Assembly: GCA_017620025.1 (NCBI GenBank)
Contig: JAFZRF010000014.1
Location: 1-42,629 of the forward strand
Reading direction: 5' to 3'
DNA from: Ruminococcus sp.
GTDB taxonomy: Bacteria > Bacillota > Clostridia > Oscillospirales > Ruminococcaceae
Length of the DNA stretch: 42,629 nt
Made by a program: the position numbers and the translations under genes
The notes under the pieces: generated by a model
What the model was told of the DNA's origin: nothing
Seen by the model: only the letters and a program-made list of their open reading frames with translations
Databases searched by the model: none
Shown here: one piece after another, positions 1 to 7,813 of the stretch
Position numbering within the stretch: the first letter of the stretch is position 1
How the letters are laid out: every line of letters starts with the position of its first letter

Positions 1-177
1 AGGGGACGCCTTCACTTGCAAGGCGTCCCCTCTTCCAAAACAGTCCCCCGGACTGTTTTGGAATTCACCCCTTGCGAAGCGCCCTGCGGATAAATGTGGG
101 ACTCTGTCCCACACCCTGCCAGAGGCGCTGCCTCTGGACTCTGCTAAAGGGGCGCAGCCCCTTTAGAATCCCAAACT
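1..177 (-). repeat. Multi-hairpin interspersed repeat, left copy
   Basis: This stretch is a string of near-perfect hairpins: 1-31 (12-bp stem AGGGGACGCCTT), 35-61 (12-bp stem CCAAAACAGTCC), 96-112 (7-bp stem GTGGGAC), 119-137 (8-bp stem CCAGAGGC) and 144-166 (10-bp stem CTAAAGGGGC). An almost identical copy lies in inverted orientation at 39095-39271. Strand is given as the direction of transcription of the upstream gene, the channel gene whose stop is at 197. It may extend beyond base 1. It could serve as a 3'-end structure or terminator, or be a mobile REP-like element. Confidence 0.9.
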
Positions 178-196
178 GTGTGTAATCGTATCTTTA

Positions 197-2464
197 TCAG
201 TGATCCGTAAATACGATGAGCTTATCGTTCGGTCCGAGCTTTACTGTCTGTGCTGTCTGGTCGCCGCAGAACAGTCTTACATAGCCGCCGGGCTTGACAT
301 AGCCGAGTACAACGGTCGGGTGCCAGTTCTTTGTAGCTGACCATACGGCACGGATAAGCTGTGCCTCGGTGCATTCGGGCGGGAGCTCCTCAAAGAAGGA
401 GGAAGCCTTCTTCGCATAGACCTCCTTGCTGCGGTAGACCTCTGCGCCAGCCTCGTCATAGGTCAGGATATCCGTATAGAAATCGTAGATTGCCTTCTTC
501 TCGCCGATCTGCGTTACCATCTTGCTTATGTAGCGGTTGCTGATAACGACGTTGTTGGTGTTCTGTGTGCAGTACTTCCGTGCACTGTCATGCTCCGGCG
601 TATCCGGAGTAACGCTGTAGCGGCTTACGATATCGTGATGCTTGGGGTTTATAAGCTCGACGATGACATCGATGCTCTCGGTGTCGAAATCCGGGTCGGC
701 TGCTTTCTTGTCTGCGATGATATCCTGTACGTATACCAGATTTGCCAGCACGTTCGCATCGATATCATCATTCGGTGCACTGTCGTCCGAGAGGATGAGT
801 ATGCTGACATCGCCCTTCTCCTCGTCCTCGGCAAAATCCATGAACCAGTCGATGGTCTCGCAGATGATATCCTTGTCGTAGATGGTCGCTGCACGGGTGC
901 CGATAACGAAGGGATACTGCTTGTAGAGGCCGGCCTTGTCAAGATGCTCCTGATCGTCGATGACGACTATCTCAAGGATATGGCGGGAGCCGTCCGGATC
1001 CCATTCGCCGCAGAAGGCCTCAAAGCCCTTCATGATATCCCCGATGCCGTCATTGTGGCCGAGGATTATGACGCGCTTCTTGTCTATCCAGTAGCTGCGG
1101 TTTATCTTCAGGCTCACAGGCTCGCTGCTCACGGTCTCGGAGGTATGTATATCAGCCTCTGAGCCGGCGGAGAAGTAGAAGAAGTGCTGTACCCTTACCT
1201 CGCCGGTCTGTCCGTCGGTCACGGTGTGCGCCATTGAGCCGAGCGGTATCGCACGCCTGTGCTTTTCAAGGTAATCGTCGATGTAGAGACGCTCTGCAAG
1301 CAGCTCTGTACGGACGCTGTCTTCACCGCCGGGGAGCTGTCCCGCCTTGCTGAGATATGCGTTACGCTCCTCCTCCGGCCATACCGCAGCCTGGAAGGTC
1401 GCTCCCTTGTTGGAGAAGAGATCCTGATAGGCAAGGTTCAGCTCCGGCATCAGGGAGAACTGTGAAAGGAGCTGACCGAGTATCTGGTTCACACGCACGG
1501 ACACGATAGTATTCTTGTCGTTGTCCTGCTGCTGCTTCTTGTTCTTTACGATGCGACGGACGAGCTCGGCTGTCCAGTCATCGGATATCTCGACGATGAT
1601 CTTCTGATCGTCGTTGGAGTCATCTGCACCGGTGATATCCGATACCTGCATCAGTGTCTTGACGGTCTGTGCATTGCCGCGGGAGTGCTCCTCCTGACGG
1701 GATTTCTGCTGATACTTGCAGACGGAGTTGTTGATATCCGCACCGAGTATCATGACTGCCTCGGCCTTCTCGATGCTGATATCACGCAGCTGCTTGGTGG
1801 AGAACACATCGCCCTCACGCACCAGTATATAAAGCAGGTTCTTCATGCGCTCCTTCCGGTAGAGCAGGTGGAATTTAATGCCGCTGTAACAGGAGAGCCT
1901 CTGCCGGAGAAGTGTGTTCTCACGGGCTATGGTATCGGAGATGCGGTCGGATATCTCCTTTTCGATCTCCTCCTTGCGGCTGTCCGTAAGGACGACTACA
2001 CGCTTTTTCACTCCGCAGTAGAGCAGATCGTTGATTATCTCCGAGGCACGGGAATTCCAGTTGAGTATGACAAGATGTCCGGAGGTGTAGAGCTTGCGCG
2101 AGCCGGACTGTGTTTTCTCTATCGAGCCGGAAAAGGCATTGGTCATGGTACCGATGATAGCGCCGGTGAAGGTGATCATGCCTATTATTACAACGGCGAT
2201 GCACACAAGAGCTATCGCAACGCCGGAGGTGCCTATGTCATTGATGACATAGGAGATGCAGCCGGCATCGAGTATCATAGTGAGGGTGTAGTAGAGCGCT
2301 TCGAAGAGACTCATGGACTCCGTGCCGGAGAGTGCGAGCGACCTGATGATGAGTGCTGCGATGAAGAAGAATACTATATTGAATATGGCAATGCCGAAAA
2401 CGATCATAAGAGCCGGCCGTTTGGCACGCTGCATACTGTACCATTCCTGGAATCTGCGGATCAT
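197..2464 (-). CDS. CASTOR/POLLUX-like ion channel protein
   Basis: The 755-residue protein has two N-terminal membrane segments (about residues 18-40 and 80-108). Between them is a pore-helix-like stretch (EALYYTLTMILDAG, from 55), followed by a long cytosolic part. Right after the second helix comes GHLVILNWNSRASEII (129-144), the Rossmann-like opening of an RCK/TrkA-N-type domain, and a second such strand (KRVIILGHNDGIGDI) occurs in the middle. This order matches bacterial relatives of the plant CASTOR/POLLUX/DMI1 channels, which are regulated cation channels; ion selectivity cannot be read from the sequence. The start is supported by AGGAGG at 2471-2476. The gene is transcribed alone from a promoter at 2525-2554, and the hairpin repeat follows 20 bp after the stop. 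Confidence 0.85.
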   Translation of the reverse strand: MIRRFQEWYSMQRAKRPALMIVFGIAIFNIVFFFIAALIIRSLALSGTESMSLFEALYYTLTMILDAGCISYVINDIGTSGVAIALVCIAVVIIGMITFTGAIIGTMTNAFSGSIEKTQSGSRKLYTSGHLVILNWNSRASEIINDLLYCGVKKRVVVLTDSRKEEIEKEISDRISDTIARENTLLRQRLSCYSGIKFHLLYRKERMKNLLYILVREGDVFSTKQLRDISIEKAEAVMILGADINNSVCKYQQKSRQEEHSRGNAQTVKTLMQVSDITGADDSNDDQKIIVEISDDWTAELVRRIVKNKKQQQDNDKNTIVSVRVNQILGQLLSQFSLMPELNLAYQDLFSNKGATFQAAVWPEEERNAYLSKAGQLPGGEDSVRTELLAERLYIDDYLEKHRRAIPLGSMAHTVTDGQTGEVRVQHFFYFSAGSEADIHTSETVSSEPVSLKINRSYWIDKKRVIILGHNDGIGDIMKGFEAFCGEWDPDGSRHILEIVVIDDQEHLDKAGLYKQYPFVIGTRAATIYDKDIICETIDWFMDFAEDEEKGDVSILILSDDSAPNDDIDANVLANLVYVQDIIADKKAADPDFDTESIDVIVELINPKHHDIVSRYSVTPDTPEHDSARKYCTQNTNNVVISNRYISKMVTQIGEKKAIYDFYTDILTYDEAGAEVYRSKEVYAKKASSFFEELPPECTEAQLIRAVWSATKNWHPTVVLGYVKPGGYVRLFCGDQTAQTVKLGPNDKLIVFTDH

Positions 2465-2524
2465 ATTATGCCTCCTGGTGAGATTATTTCATGTATGGGA
2501 TAATGAGCATTCATAGATAAATAT

Positions 2525-2554
2525 AGTGTATCACTTTTCGGGCTGGGTTGTCAA
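2525..2554 (-). promoter_or_regulatory. Putative sigma-A promoter of the channel gene
   Basis: On the minus strand TTGACA (2549-2554) and TACACT (2525-2530) are separated by 18 bp. They lie about 60 bp upstream of the channel start. The -35 is perfect and the -10 matches the consensus at 4 of 6 positions. Confidence 0.6.
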
Positions 2555-2610
2555 TATATTTACGCGGGAAGAATGACGGTTTTACGCTTTATCAGTTTCA
2601 ACCGATGCTA

Positions 2611-2639
2611 TTGACAGATCCTTCTGCATATGGTAAGAT
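2611..2639 (+). promoter_or_regulatory. Putative sigma-A promoter of the LRR-dockerin gene
   Basis: TTGACA (2611-2616) is followed after 17 bp by TAAGAT (2634-2639). This leaves a leader of about 90 nt before the ATG at 2734. It is divergent from the channel promoter. Confidence 0.6.
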
Positions 2640-2733
2640 TTGAAGTGAACAGGGCAGAAAGAGGGATAGGCTGTCTGAGCTGTTCTGCATTCTGTTCAGG
2701 GAAAAATTACTCATAATAACAGGAGGGGGCATT

Positions 2734-3981
2734 ATGAAACACAAAAGATCAGTATCAAGGATAATGTCATTGATATCGGCGGCAGTCCTGACTGCGGGTA
2801 TTGCTGCGGCGGTGCCCGAAAGACCGGCAATGATGAATGTATCCGCTGTTTACGGAGAGGACGACTTCAATTATACCGAGGGCACTTCCGGAAACATCAA
2901 ATATGCAAAGTACAGCGACCGTATCGAGATACTCGGATGCACCGACGGCGTGAGCGATCTCGTTATACCTTCTGAGATAGACGGTATGCCGGTAACTGCG
3001 ATCAAGAGATACGCTTTCCAGACTTCTTCCGTCAAGAGCGTTACTATACCGGAATCTGTAAAGACCATAGGTTACTGGGCTTTTTCAGGCTGTAAGACAA
3101 TTACATCGGTAAAGCTGCCCTCAAGTCTTCAGGTGATCGAGATGCACGCATTTGATCAGTGCCCGTCACTGACAACGGTGGAGTTCCCAGACAGCTTCAT
3201 TGAGATGCACACGAAGGTATTTGACGAGACACCGTGGCTCGAGGCACAGCGTCAGAAGGATCCGCTCGTTATAATCAACGGCGACCTTATCGATGCAAGG
3301 ACTGCCAAGGGAGACGTTACCATACCGTCAGACGTAAAGTATGTATCATCCGGTGCGTTCTCCAAGAATACCGATGTTACCTCTGTTGTATATCCCAGAG
3401 CAGTAAGCAGGATAGATGACGATACCTTCTTCGGCTGCACAAATCTGACTTCCATTGAGGCAACAGGTGCGGAGATGATAGGCGCTATGGCTATATCCGG
3501 CTGCAACAAGCTGACTTCGCTCAAGCTCTCGGACAAGCTCACAAGCATCCACGATTACGGATTCTCCGATACTACCTCCACAGCTACCATAACCTTCTAC
3601 GGAAGCAGAGATTCATGGGAGAGAGTACAGAAGCCGAACAATGATCCGTTCCTCCAGAGGGCAAACCTTGTGTTCGAGTCGAGCCTGCCTGATCCGACAG
3701 AGCCTCCTACGGATCCGCCCACAGATCCTCCGACGGAGCCCACGACAGCGGCTGTCAATGCGTTCTACGGCGATGCCAACTGTGACGAAAGGATAAACGT
3801 TGCCGATGCGGTTGCGATACTCCAGTTCGTAGCAAATCAGACCAAGTACCCGCTTACCGAAAGGGGACTCATCAACGCCGATATCGACGGCGCAGCCGGA
3901 ATAACCGGTACAGATGCCATCGTTATCCAGAAGGTCGATGCAGGAGTTGTAAAGCAGTCGGATCTTCCGCTTTCCAATTGA
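2734..3981 (+). CDS. Secreted leucine-rich-repeat protein with type I dockerin
   Basis: The 415-residue protein starts with a signal peptide (basic MKHKRSVSR, then a hydrophobic stretch to about residue 28). Residues about 60-310 are BspA/LRR_5-type leucine-rich repeats, with recurring patterns such as VKSVTIPESVKTIG and LTTVEFPDSF. A proline/threonine linker (PTEPPTDPPTDPPTEPTT, about 325-342) leads to a C-terminal dockerin. Its two calcium-loop repeats are GDANCDERINVADA and ADIDGAAGITGTDA. Dockerins bind cohesins of scaffoldins, so the protein is probably displayed on a cellulosome; the LRR part may bind ligand or host rather than act as an enzyme. The start has a strong AGGAGGGGG site. 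A hairpin terminator follows, so the gene is probably monocistronic. Confidence 0.9.
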   Translation: MKHKRSVSRIMSLISAAVLTAGIAAAVPERPAMMNVSAVYGEDDFNYTEGTSGNIKYAKYSDRIEILGCTDGVSDLVIPSEIDGMPVTAIKRYAFQTSSVKSVTIPESVKTIGYWAFSGCKTITSVKLPSSLQVIEMHAFDQCPSLTTVEFPDSFIEMHTKVFDETPWLEAQRQKDPLVIINGDLIDARTAKGDVTIPSDVKYVSSGAFSKNTDVTSVVYPRAVSRIDDDTFFGCTNLTSIEATGAEMIGAMAISGCNKLTSLKLSDKLTSIHDYGFSDTTSTATITFYGSRDSWERVQKPNNDPFLQRANLVFESSLPDPTEPPTDPPTDPPTEPTTAAVNAFYGDANCDERINVADAVAILQFVANQTKYPLTERGLINADIDGAAGITGTDAIVIQKVDAGVVKQSDLPLSN

Positions 3982-3995
3982 ACAGGATTTCAGAA

Positions 3996-4023
3996 AGGAC
4001 TGCCTGCGGGCGGTCCTTTTTTG
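3996..4023 (+). terminator. Rho-independent terminator after the LRR-dockerin gene
   Basis: AGGACTGCC (3996-4004) pairs with GGCGGTCCT (4009-4017) across a TGCG loop, with one G-T wobble. A run of Ts follows, starting 14 nt after the stop codon. Confidence 0.9.
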
Positions 4024-4072
4024 AAGCAATACCGATCTGAAAGCGGGTTGTCTTCAGCGCTCCGTCAGTTTC

Positions 4073-4124
4073 GTTATATATTGTTAGTGTTATAAAATAG
4101 AATATAACACAAAAATACTATAAC
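4073..4124. promoter_or_regulatory. Nested inverted repeats upstream of the esterase gene
   Basis: A perfect 8-bp inverted repeat GTGTTATA (4087-4094) / TATAACAC (4103-4110) with an 8-bp spacer is nested inside an outer GTTATA (4073-4078) / TATAAC (4119-4124). It lies in an otherwise empty AT-rich interval of about 160 bp between the terminator and the promoter. The geometry suggests an operator for a dimeric regulator, but none is identified. Confidence 0.4.
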
Positions 4125-4183
4125 AAATCTATAAATATATGTGCTAAATCGCAACAAATGATGAAATGTCCGCTCAAAGTGCC

Positions 4184-4213
4184 TTGACCGTGTCATAAGT
4201 TGTCTGTTAAAAT
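4184..4213 (+). promoter_or_regulatory. Putative promoter of the dockerin-esterase gene
   Basis: TTGACC (4184-4189) and TAAAAT (4208-4213) are 18 bp apart, each matching the consensus at 5 of 6 positions. Transcription would start near 4220. The leader to the chosen ATG (4324) is about 100 nt and contains a 9-bp hairpin, TTACACCGG (4263-4271) / CCGGTGTAA (4284-4292), with no T-run. Confidence 0.55.
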
Positions 4214-4323
4214 GTAAGTAAAAATAGAAGGAATGTGCTAAAAGCACTATGAAGGCGGAATATTACACCGGATGCCTGACAAGCCGGTGTAAAATAAATA
4301 TAAAGAAACGGGGTAAATTTCTT

Positions 4324-5955
4324 ATGAAGAAGGCAATCTCAATCCTGGCTGCCTCAGTGCTGTCATTATCGGCACTCACAGCCATACCTTCTGCATACGC
4401 AGCAGAAGATGCCGCAGCAGAGTACCTGCTCAGCTGTTCCTTCGAGGACGGCGAACAGGGCTGGACCGGCAGAGGCTCAGCATCGGTTGAGTCTTCCTCA
4501 AAGGCTTACTTCAAGGGCAGCAAATCTCTCTACTGCTCGGGAAGAGAAGACAAATGGAACGGTGCTTCCTATGCGCTCGGAAGCAGCTTCACTCCCGGAA
4601 CTTCCTACAGCTTCAGTGCAAACGTAATGTATGAGACAGGCATTGACAATCTGAAGTTCCACCTCACGATGCAGTACGACAACGGTACTGAAACAAAGTA
4701 TGACAAGATCGCAAGCTCCGAATTCATGAAGGGCAAGTGGGGGCATCTTGCCAATGTCGATTTCACCATTCCCGCAGGTGCATCGGATATCTCCATCTAT
4801 ATCGAGACCGACAGCGGTACTTCTGACTTCTATGTTGATGAGGTTCAGATAGCAGCAGCCGGTACTGAGATAGAGGGTGCAAAGGGCGGCAAGTTCCTCC
4901 TCGGCGATGTCAATTCCGACGGCGCAGTCGATACCTTCGATTTTGTCGCTTCAAAGGCTCTGCTGGTAGCCAATGAGAAGGATGCAGACCATGTAAAGCT
5001 TGCCGACGTTGACAAGAGCACTGAGTTCGAGGTGAACGACGTTGTTCTCCTCCAGGATTTCCTCCTCGGCAAGATAACCGAGTTCCCGGACAACGCTCCC
5101 GAGCCGGTTATACCTCCTTTTGAGTATGAAGCAAACAAGCAGTTCAAGACTGCTCCGAATGATTACTTCAATTCATGCTCACAGGCAGGTACGGTAACAA
5201 AGGAGACCTACAACGGCATCAGAGGCACCAAGTCACTGAACGTATATACTCCTTACGGATATGATCCTTCAAAGAAGTACAATATCTTCTACCTTATGCA
5301 CGGCGGAAGCGAGAACGAGAATACTCTCTTCTTCCAGAACGATACAATGATACAGAACCTCCTCGACCACATGATCATGAACGGCGAGCTCGAGCCGATG
5401 ATCGTTGTTACACCTACATTCAACGGCAACGGCAGCGAGGCACAGAACTTCTATGAGGAGCTCCGTGCAAGCGTTATCCCGTTCGTAGAGGAGAAGTACT
5501 CCACATACGCAGAGTCTACCTCAGAGGATGACATCAGGGCTTCAAGAATGCACAGAGCATACGGCGGCTTCTCAATGGGTGCTGTATCCACATGGGCAGT
5601 ATTCCAGAACGACCTTGACCTCGTTGGCTACTTTATGCCTCTCAGCGGCGACCACTGGACAGGAAGCAGCGATGACGAGAAGGCAAGGAACCTTGCAAAC
5701 GCTGTCGATAAGGGCGGCTACAAGTGGAACCAGTACTTCATCTTCGCAGCTACAGGCTCCAACGATATGGCTTATCCGAACGAGAATCCCCAGATCCAGG
5801 CTATGAAGAATTACAGCCAGTTCAAGTATACCTCCGATTTCTCACAGGGCAACCTTTACTTCCTTGTTGCTCAGGGATATGAGCATACATGGAGACAGGT
5901 AAGACATTATATCTATAACGCTCTGCCTTACTTCTTCCACGAGACCGGAGAGTGA
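4324..5955 (+). CDS. Cellulosomal CE1 feruloyl-esterase-like enzyme with CBM and dockerin
   Basis: The 543-residue secreted protein has a signal peptide (MKKAISILAASVLSLSALTAIPSAYA). A CBM22/CBM4_9-like beta-sandwich follows (about 33-178, ending DFYVDEVQI). A type I dockerin is at 191-255 (GDVNSDGAVDTFDF and ADVDKSTEFEVNDV) and a carbohydrate esterase family 1 domain at 275-540. The nucleophile is Ser417 in GGFSMG. Asp481 (SNDMAY) and His521 (EHTW) complete the triad, with +64/+104 spacing like that I recall for Clostridium thermocellum XynY. The order CBM22-dockerin-CE1 also matches the XynY C-terminus. It probably removes ferulate from arabinoxylan at the cell surface. An in-frame ATG at 4249 would precede the signal peptide with 25 extra residues, so 4324 is preferred despite a weak Shine-Dalgarno site. 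Confidence 0.9.
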   Translation: MKKAISILAASVLSLSALTAIPSAYAAEDAAAEYLLSCSFEDGEQGWTGRGSASVESSSKAYFKGSKSLYCSGREDKWNGASYALGSSFTPGTSYSFSANVMYETGIDNLKFHLTMQYDNGTETKYDKIASSEFMKGKWGHLANVDFTIPAGASDISIYIETDSGTSDFYVDEVQIAAAGTEIEGAKGGKFLLGDVNSDGAVDTFDFVASKALLVANEKDADHVKLADVDKSTEFEVNDVVLLQDFLLGKITEFPDNAPEPVIPPFEYEANKQFKTAPNDYFNSCSQAGTVTKETYNGIRGTKSLNVYTPYGYDPSKKYNIFYLMHGGSENENTLFFQNDTMIQNLLDHMIMNGELEPMIVVTPTFNGNGSEAQNFYEELRASVIPFVEEKYSTYAESTSEDDIRASRMHRAYGGFSMGAVSTWAVFQNDLDLVGYFMPLSGDHWTGSSDDEKARNLANAVDKGGYKWNQYFIFAATGSNDMAYPNENPQIQAMKNYSQFKYTSDFSQGNLYFLVAQGYEHTWRQVRHYIYNALPYFFHETGE

Positions 5956-6017
5956 TCCTGAGTCTTATGACGGAAGGACACTGGATTAATAAGCTTTCCT
6001 TTATTTCTCTTTAAAAG

Positions 6018-6057
6018 CAGCCCCCCGGGAGCCGGTTACTCCTGAGGGGCTGTTTTA
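6018..6057. terminator. Probable bidirectional terminator
   Basis: CAGCCCC (6018-6024) and GGGGCTG (6046-6052) form the outer stem, with GGAG/CTCC pairing inside. TTTTA follows on the plus strand and AAAA precedes it. It can end the esterase transcript and, on the minus strand, the converging membrane-protein transcript whose stop is at 6064. Confidence 0.8.
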
Positions 6058-6063
6058 TGTTCT

Positions 6064-6501
6064 TTATTTACGTGTGCCGTTAATAAAAGCTGTTACGGCT
6101 TTCACCGCAGCCATTGCCGCCGGTATTACGGAGGGCAGTATCCTCCTGCGGTACAGGGCGCTCACGGGCTCCATGGAGAAGTTGTCGCTCCAGCCGGCGC
6201 TGTCGGCGTGCGAGGTGAGGATATGCAGCATACAAAGGCAGAGCGTCAGCCCGGCTGCGGTAAGTATCAGGGATATCACTGCGCTGCTCCGCTTCTTCGG
6301 CAGAGAGAGCAGAGCTCCGGCTGTCACGGCAGCGCCGGAGACTATTAGAAGCATACCTGTGATGCAGATGCGTTCTCCGTAGGTGCTGCGGTTGTATATC
6401 AGCCCCGCACCGGTCATCATCACCATGAATACGGGGTATACCGCTGTGAGTATCAGCATTGCCGCAGTGACGAGGCGGCTTTTTATCGATGTTCGTTTCA
6501 T
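6064..6501 (-). CDS. Small four-helix membrane protein of unknown function
   Basis: I do not recognise the family. The 145-residue product has a basic N-terminus (MKRTSIKSR) and four hydrophobic segments. These are LVTAAMLILTAVYPVFMVMM, RICITGMLLIVSGAAVTAGA, AVISLILTAAGLTLCLCMLH and a final SVIPAAMAAVKAVTAFI. The frame is open to 6570, but the chosen ATG at 6499-6501 starts just before the first helix and has a GGAG 12 nt upstream. The longer version adds 23 residues. The gene is divergent from spoIVB and converges on the esterase terminator. Confidence 0.6.
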   Translation of the reverse strand: MKRTSIKSRLVTAAMLILTAVYPVFMVMMTGAGLIYNRSTYGERICITGMLLIVSGAAVTAGALLSLPKKRSSAVISLILTAAGLTLCLCMLHILTSHADSAGWSDNFSMEPVSALYRRRILPSVIPAAMAAVKAVTAFINGTRK

Positions 6502-6588
6502 AAACTTTCTTGCTCCGGAAATGATTATTTCTTCGTTCCTTGTTAATAATAAAAAAGTCCGCACGGACAAATAAACGAAAGGAACGGA

Positions 6589-7788
6589 ATGATGCGGAAA
6601 GGGAATATCTTCAGAAAAACAGCTGCGGGATTATTATCTGCGGCTCTTGTCTGTTTATTCGGTGCGGCGGAGTATTATTCCGGCAGGCTGCCGGAGGAGG
6701 TAACGGTCGGCCGCACATTTGCTGATGAGCTGAGTTTTGCGGGGCTGCCCGAGCTCTCATGCACTGCGCTTACACGCTCACGGGCAGAGGTATCGCTGTT
6801 CGGCGCTGTGCCTGTCGGGAGCGTGGGCATCCGTGAGACCGAGCTGCCGGAGGTCATTCCCGGCGGCACACCGTTTGGCATAAAGCTGCTGATGGACGGC
6901 GTCATGGTGACGGGGCTCGGCTGTTTTGCCGATATCCACGGGGAAGAGCAGTGTCCGGCGGCGGATGCAGGCATCGCAGAGGGCGACGTCATACGCACGG
7001 CGGACGGTGTTTCCGTAGTCTCCAACAAGGGCCTGCAGGATATCATCGCTGGCAGCGGCGGAAATCCGGTACGGCTCACTGTCAGCCGCAGAGGCGTGAC
7101 CCACGAGGTGATGCTGTATCCGGCTATGTCCGCAGACGGCGGAGCATGGCGCGGCGGTATGTGGGTGCGTGACAGCCTTGCCGGTATAGGTACCATGACC
7201 TTCACAGAGCCGGAGTCGGGCCGTTTCGGCGGGCTCGGACATCCGGTATGCGATTCTTCTACAGGCGGGCTGATACCCCTACACAGCGGTGAGGCTGTGC
7301 CGGTAGAGCTCGGAGAGGTAAAGCGCGGTGAGTGCGGTATACCCGGCGAGCTGCGAGGACAGCTCTCACGTACCGGCAGCATAGGCATTCTTGACAAGAA
7401 CAGCCGCTCCGGTATCTACGGCAGTCTTGCCGGAGAGCACGGCGGCGGGGAGACCGTACCGGTCGCACGCCGTCAGCAGGTACACGAGGGTGAGGCTTAT
7501 ATACTTTCCACTGTCGGCGGCGATACGCCGGAGAGGTATGATATCACCGTGGAGAGCGTGGATTACGCCGCACCCTCCGCAGACAGGGCTGACGGCAAGG
7601 ATATGGTCATACGCATAACCGACAGGGAGCTTCTGGAAAAGTCCGGCGGCATAGTGCAGGGCATGAGCGGCAGTCCGGTGATACAGGACGGGCGGCTCAT
7701 AGGTGCTGTGACACACGTATTCGTGGCCGACCCTTCAAGGGGCTATGCCATATTTGCCGAGACCATGCTTGAAGAGCTTGCGGCATGA
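6589..7788 (+). CDS. spoIVB: SpoIVB-type serine peptidase (S55)
   Basis: The 399-residue protein matches SpoIVB, the forespore-secreted protease that starts the sigma-K checkpoint in Bacillus by acting on SpoIVFA. An N-terminal membrane or signal segment is at about 10-28. A PDZ domain spans about 100-180 (GIAEGDVIRTADGVSV). The C-terminal S55 peptidase domain has His218 in GLGHP and the serine of GMSGSP (358-363), followed by IGAVTHVFV as in the family. Length is close to the usual 420-odd residues. Two adjacent ATGs (6589, 6592) share the AAAGGAACGG site. In many spore formers spoIVB lies beside spo0A; here it stands alone between a membrane-protein gene and a PHP gene. Function in sporulation is inferred from the family. 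Confidence 0.9.
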   Translation: MMRKGNIFRKTAAGLLSAALVCLFGAAEYYSGRLPEEVTVGRTFADELSFAGLPELSCTALTRSRAEVSLFGAVPVGSVGIRETELPEVIPGGTPFGIKLLMDGVMVTGLGCFADIHGEEQCPAADAGIAEGDVIRTADGVSVVSNKGLQDIIAGSGGNPVRLTVSRRGVTHEVMLYPAMSADGGAWRGGMWVRDSLAGIGTMTFTEPESGRFGGLGHPVCDSSTGGLIPLHSGEAVPVELGEVKRGECGIPGELRGQLSRTGSIGILDKNSRSGIYGSLAGEHGGGETVPVARRQQVHEGEAYILSTVGGDTPERYDITVESVDYAAPSADRADGKDMVIRITDRELLEKSGGIVQGMSGSPVIQDGRLIGAVTHVFVADPSRGYAIFAETMLEELAA

Positions 7789-7793
7789 CCGCA

Positions 7794-7813
7794 GGGGCGA
7801 GGACATTCGCCCC
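7794..7813. terminator. Hairpin between convergent spoIVB and PHP genes
   Basis: GGGGCGA (7794-7800) pairs with TCGCCCC (7807-7813). It starts 6 nt after the spoIVB stop and abuts the stop codon of the PHP gene (7814). There is no T-run. The sequence resembles the GGGGCGA/TCGCCCC hairpins at the right end of the window, so it may be a stray member of that repeat family serving as a bidirectional 3' end. Confidence 0.5.

Noticed and set aside
1685-2503. A 272-codon plus-strand open frame
   Set aside because: It is antisense to the channel gene, has no ribosome-binding site and no recognisable domain.
4249-4323. Upstream in-frame start of the esterase gene
   Set aside because: It would place 25 mostly polar residues before a normal signal peptide and spans the leader hairpin.
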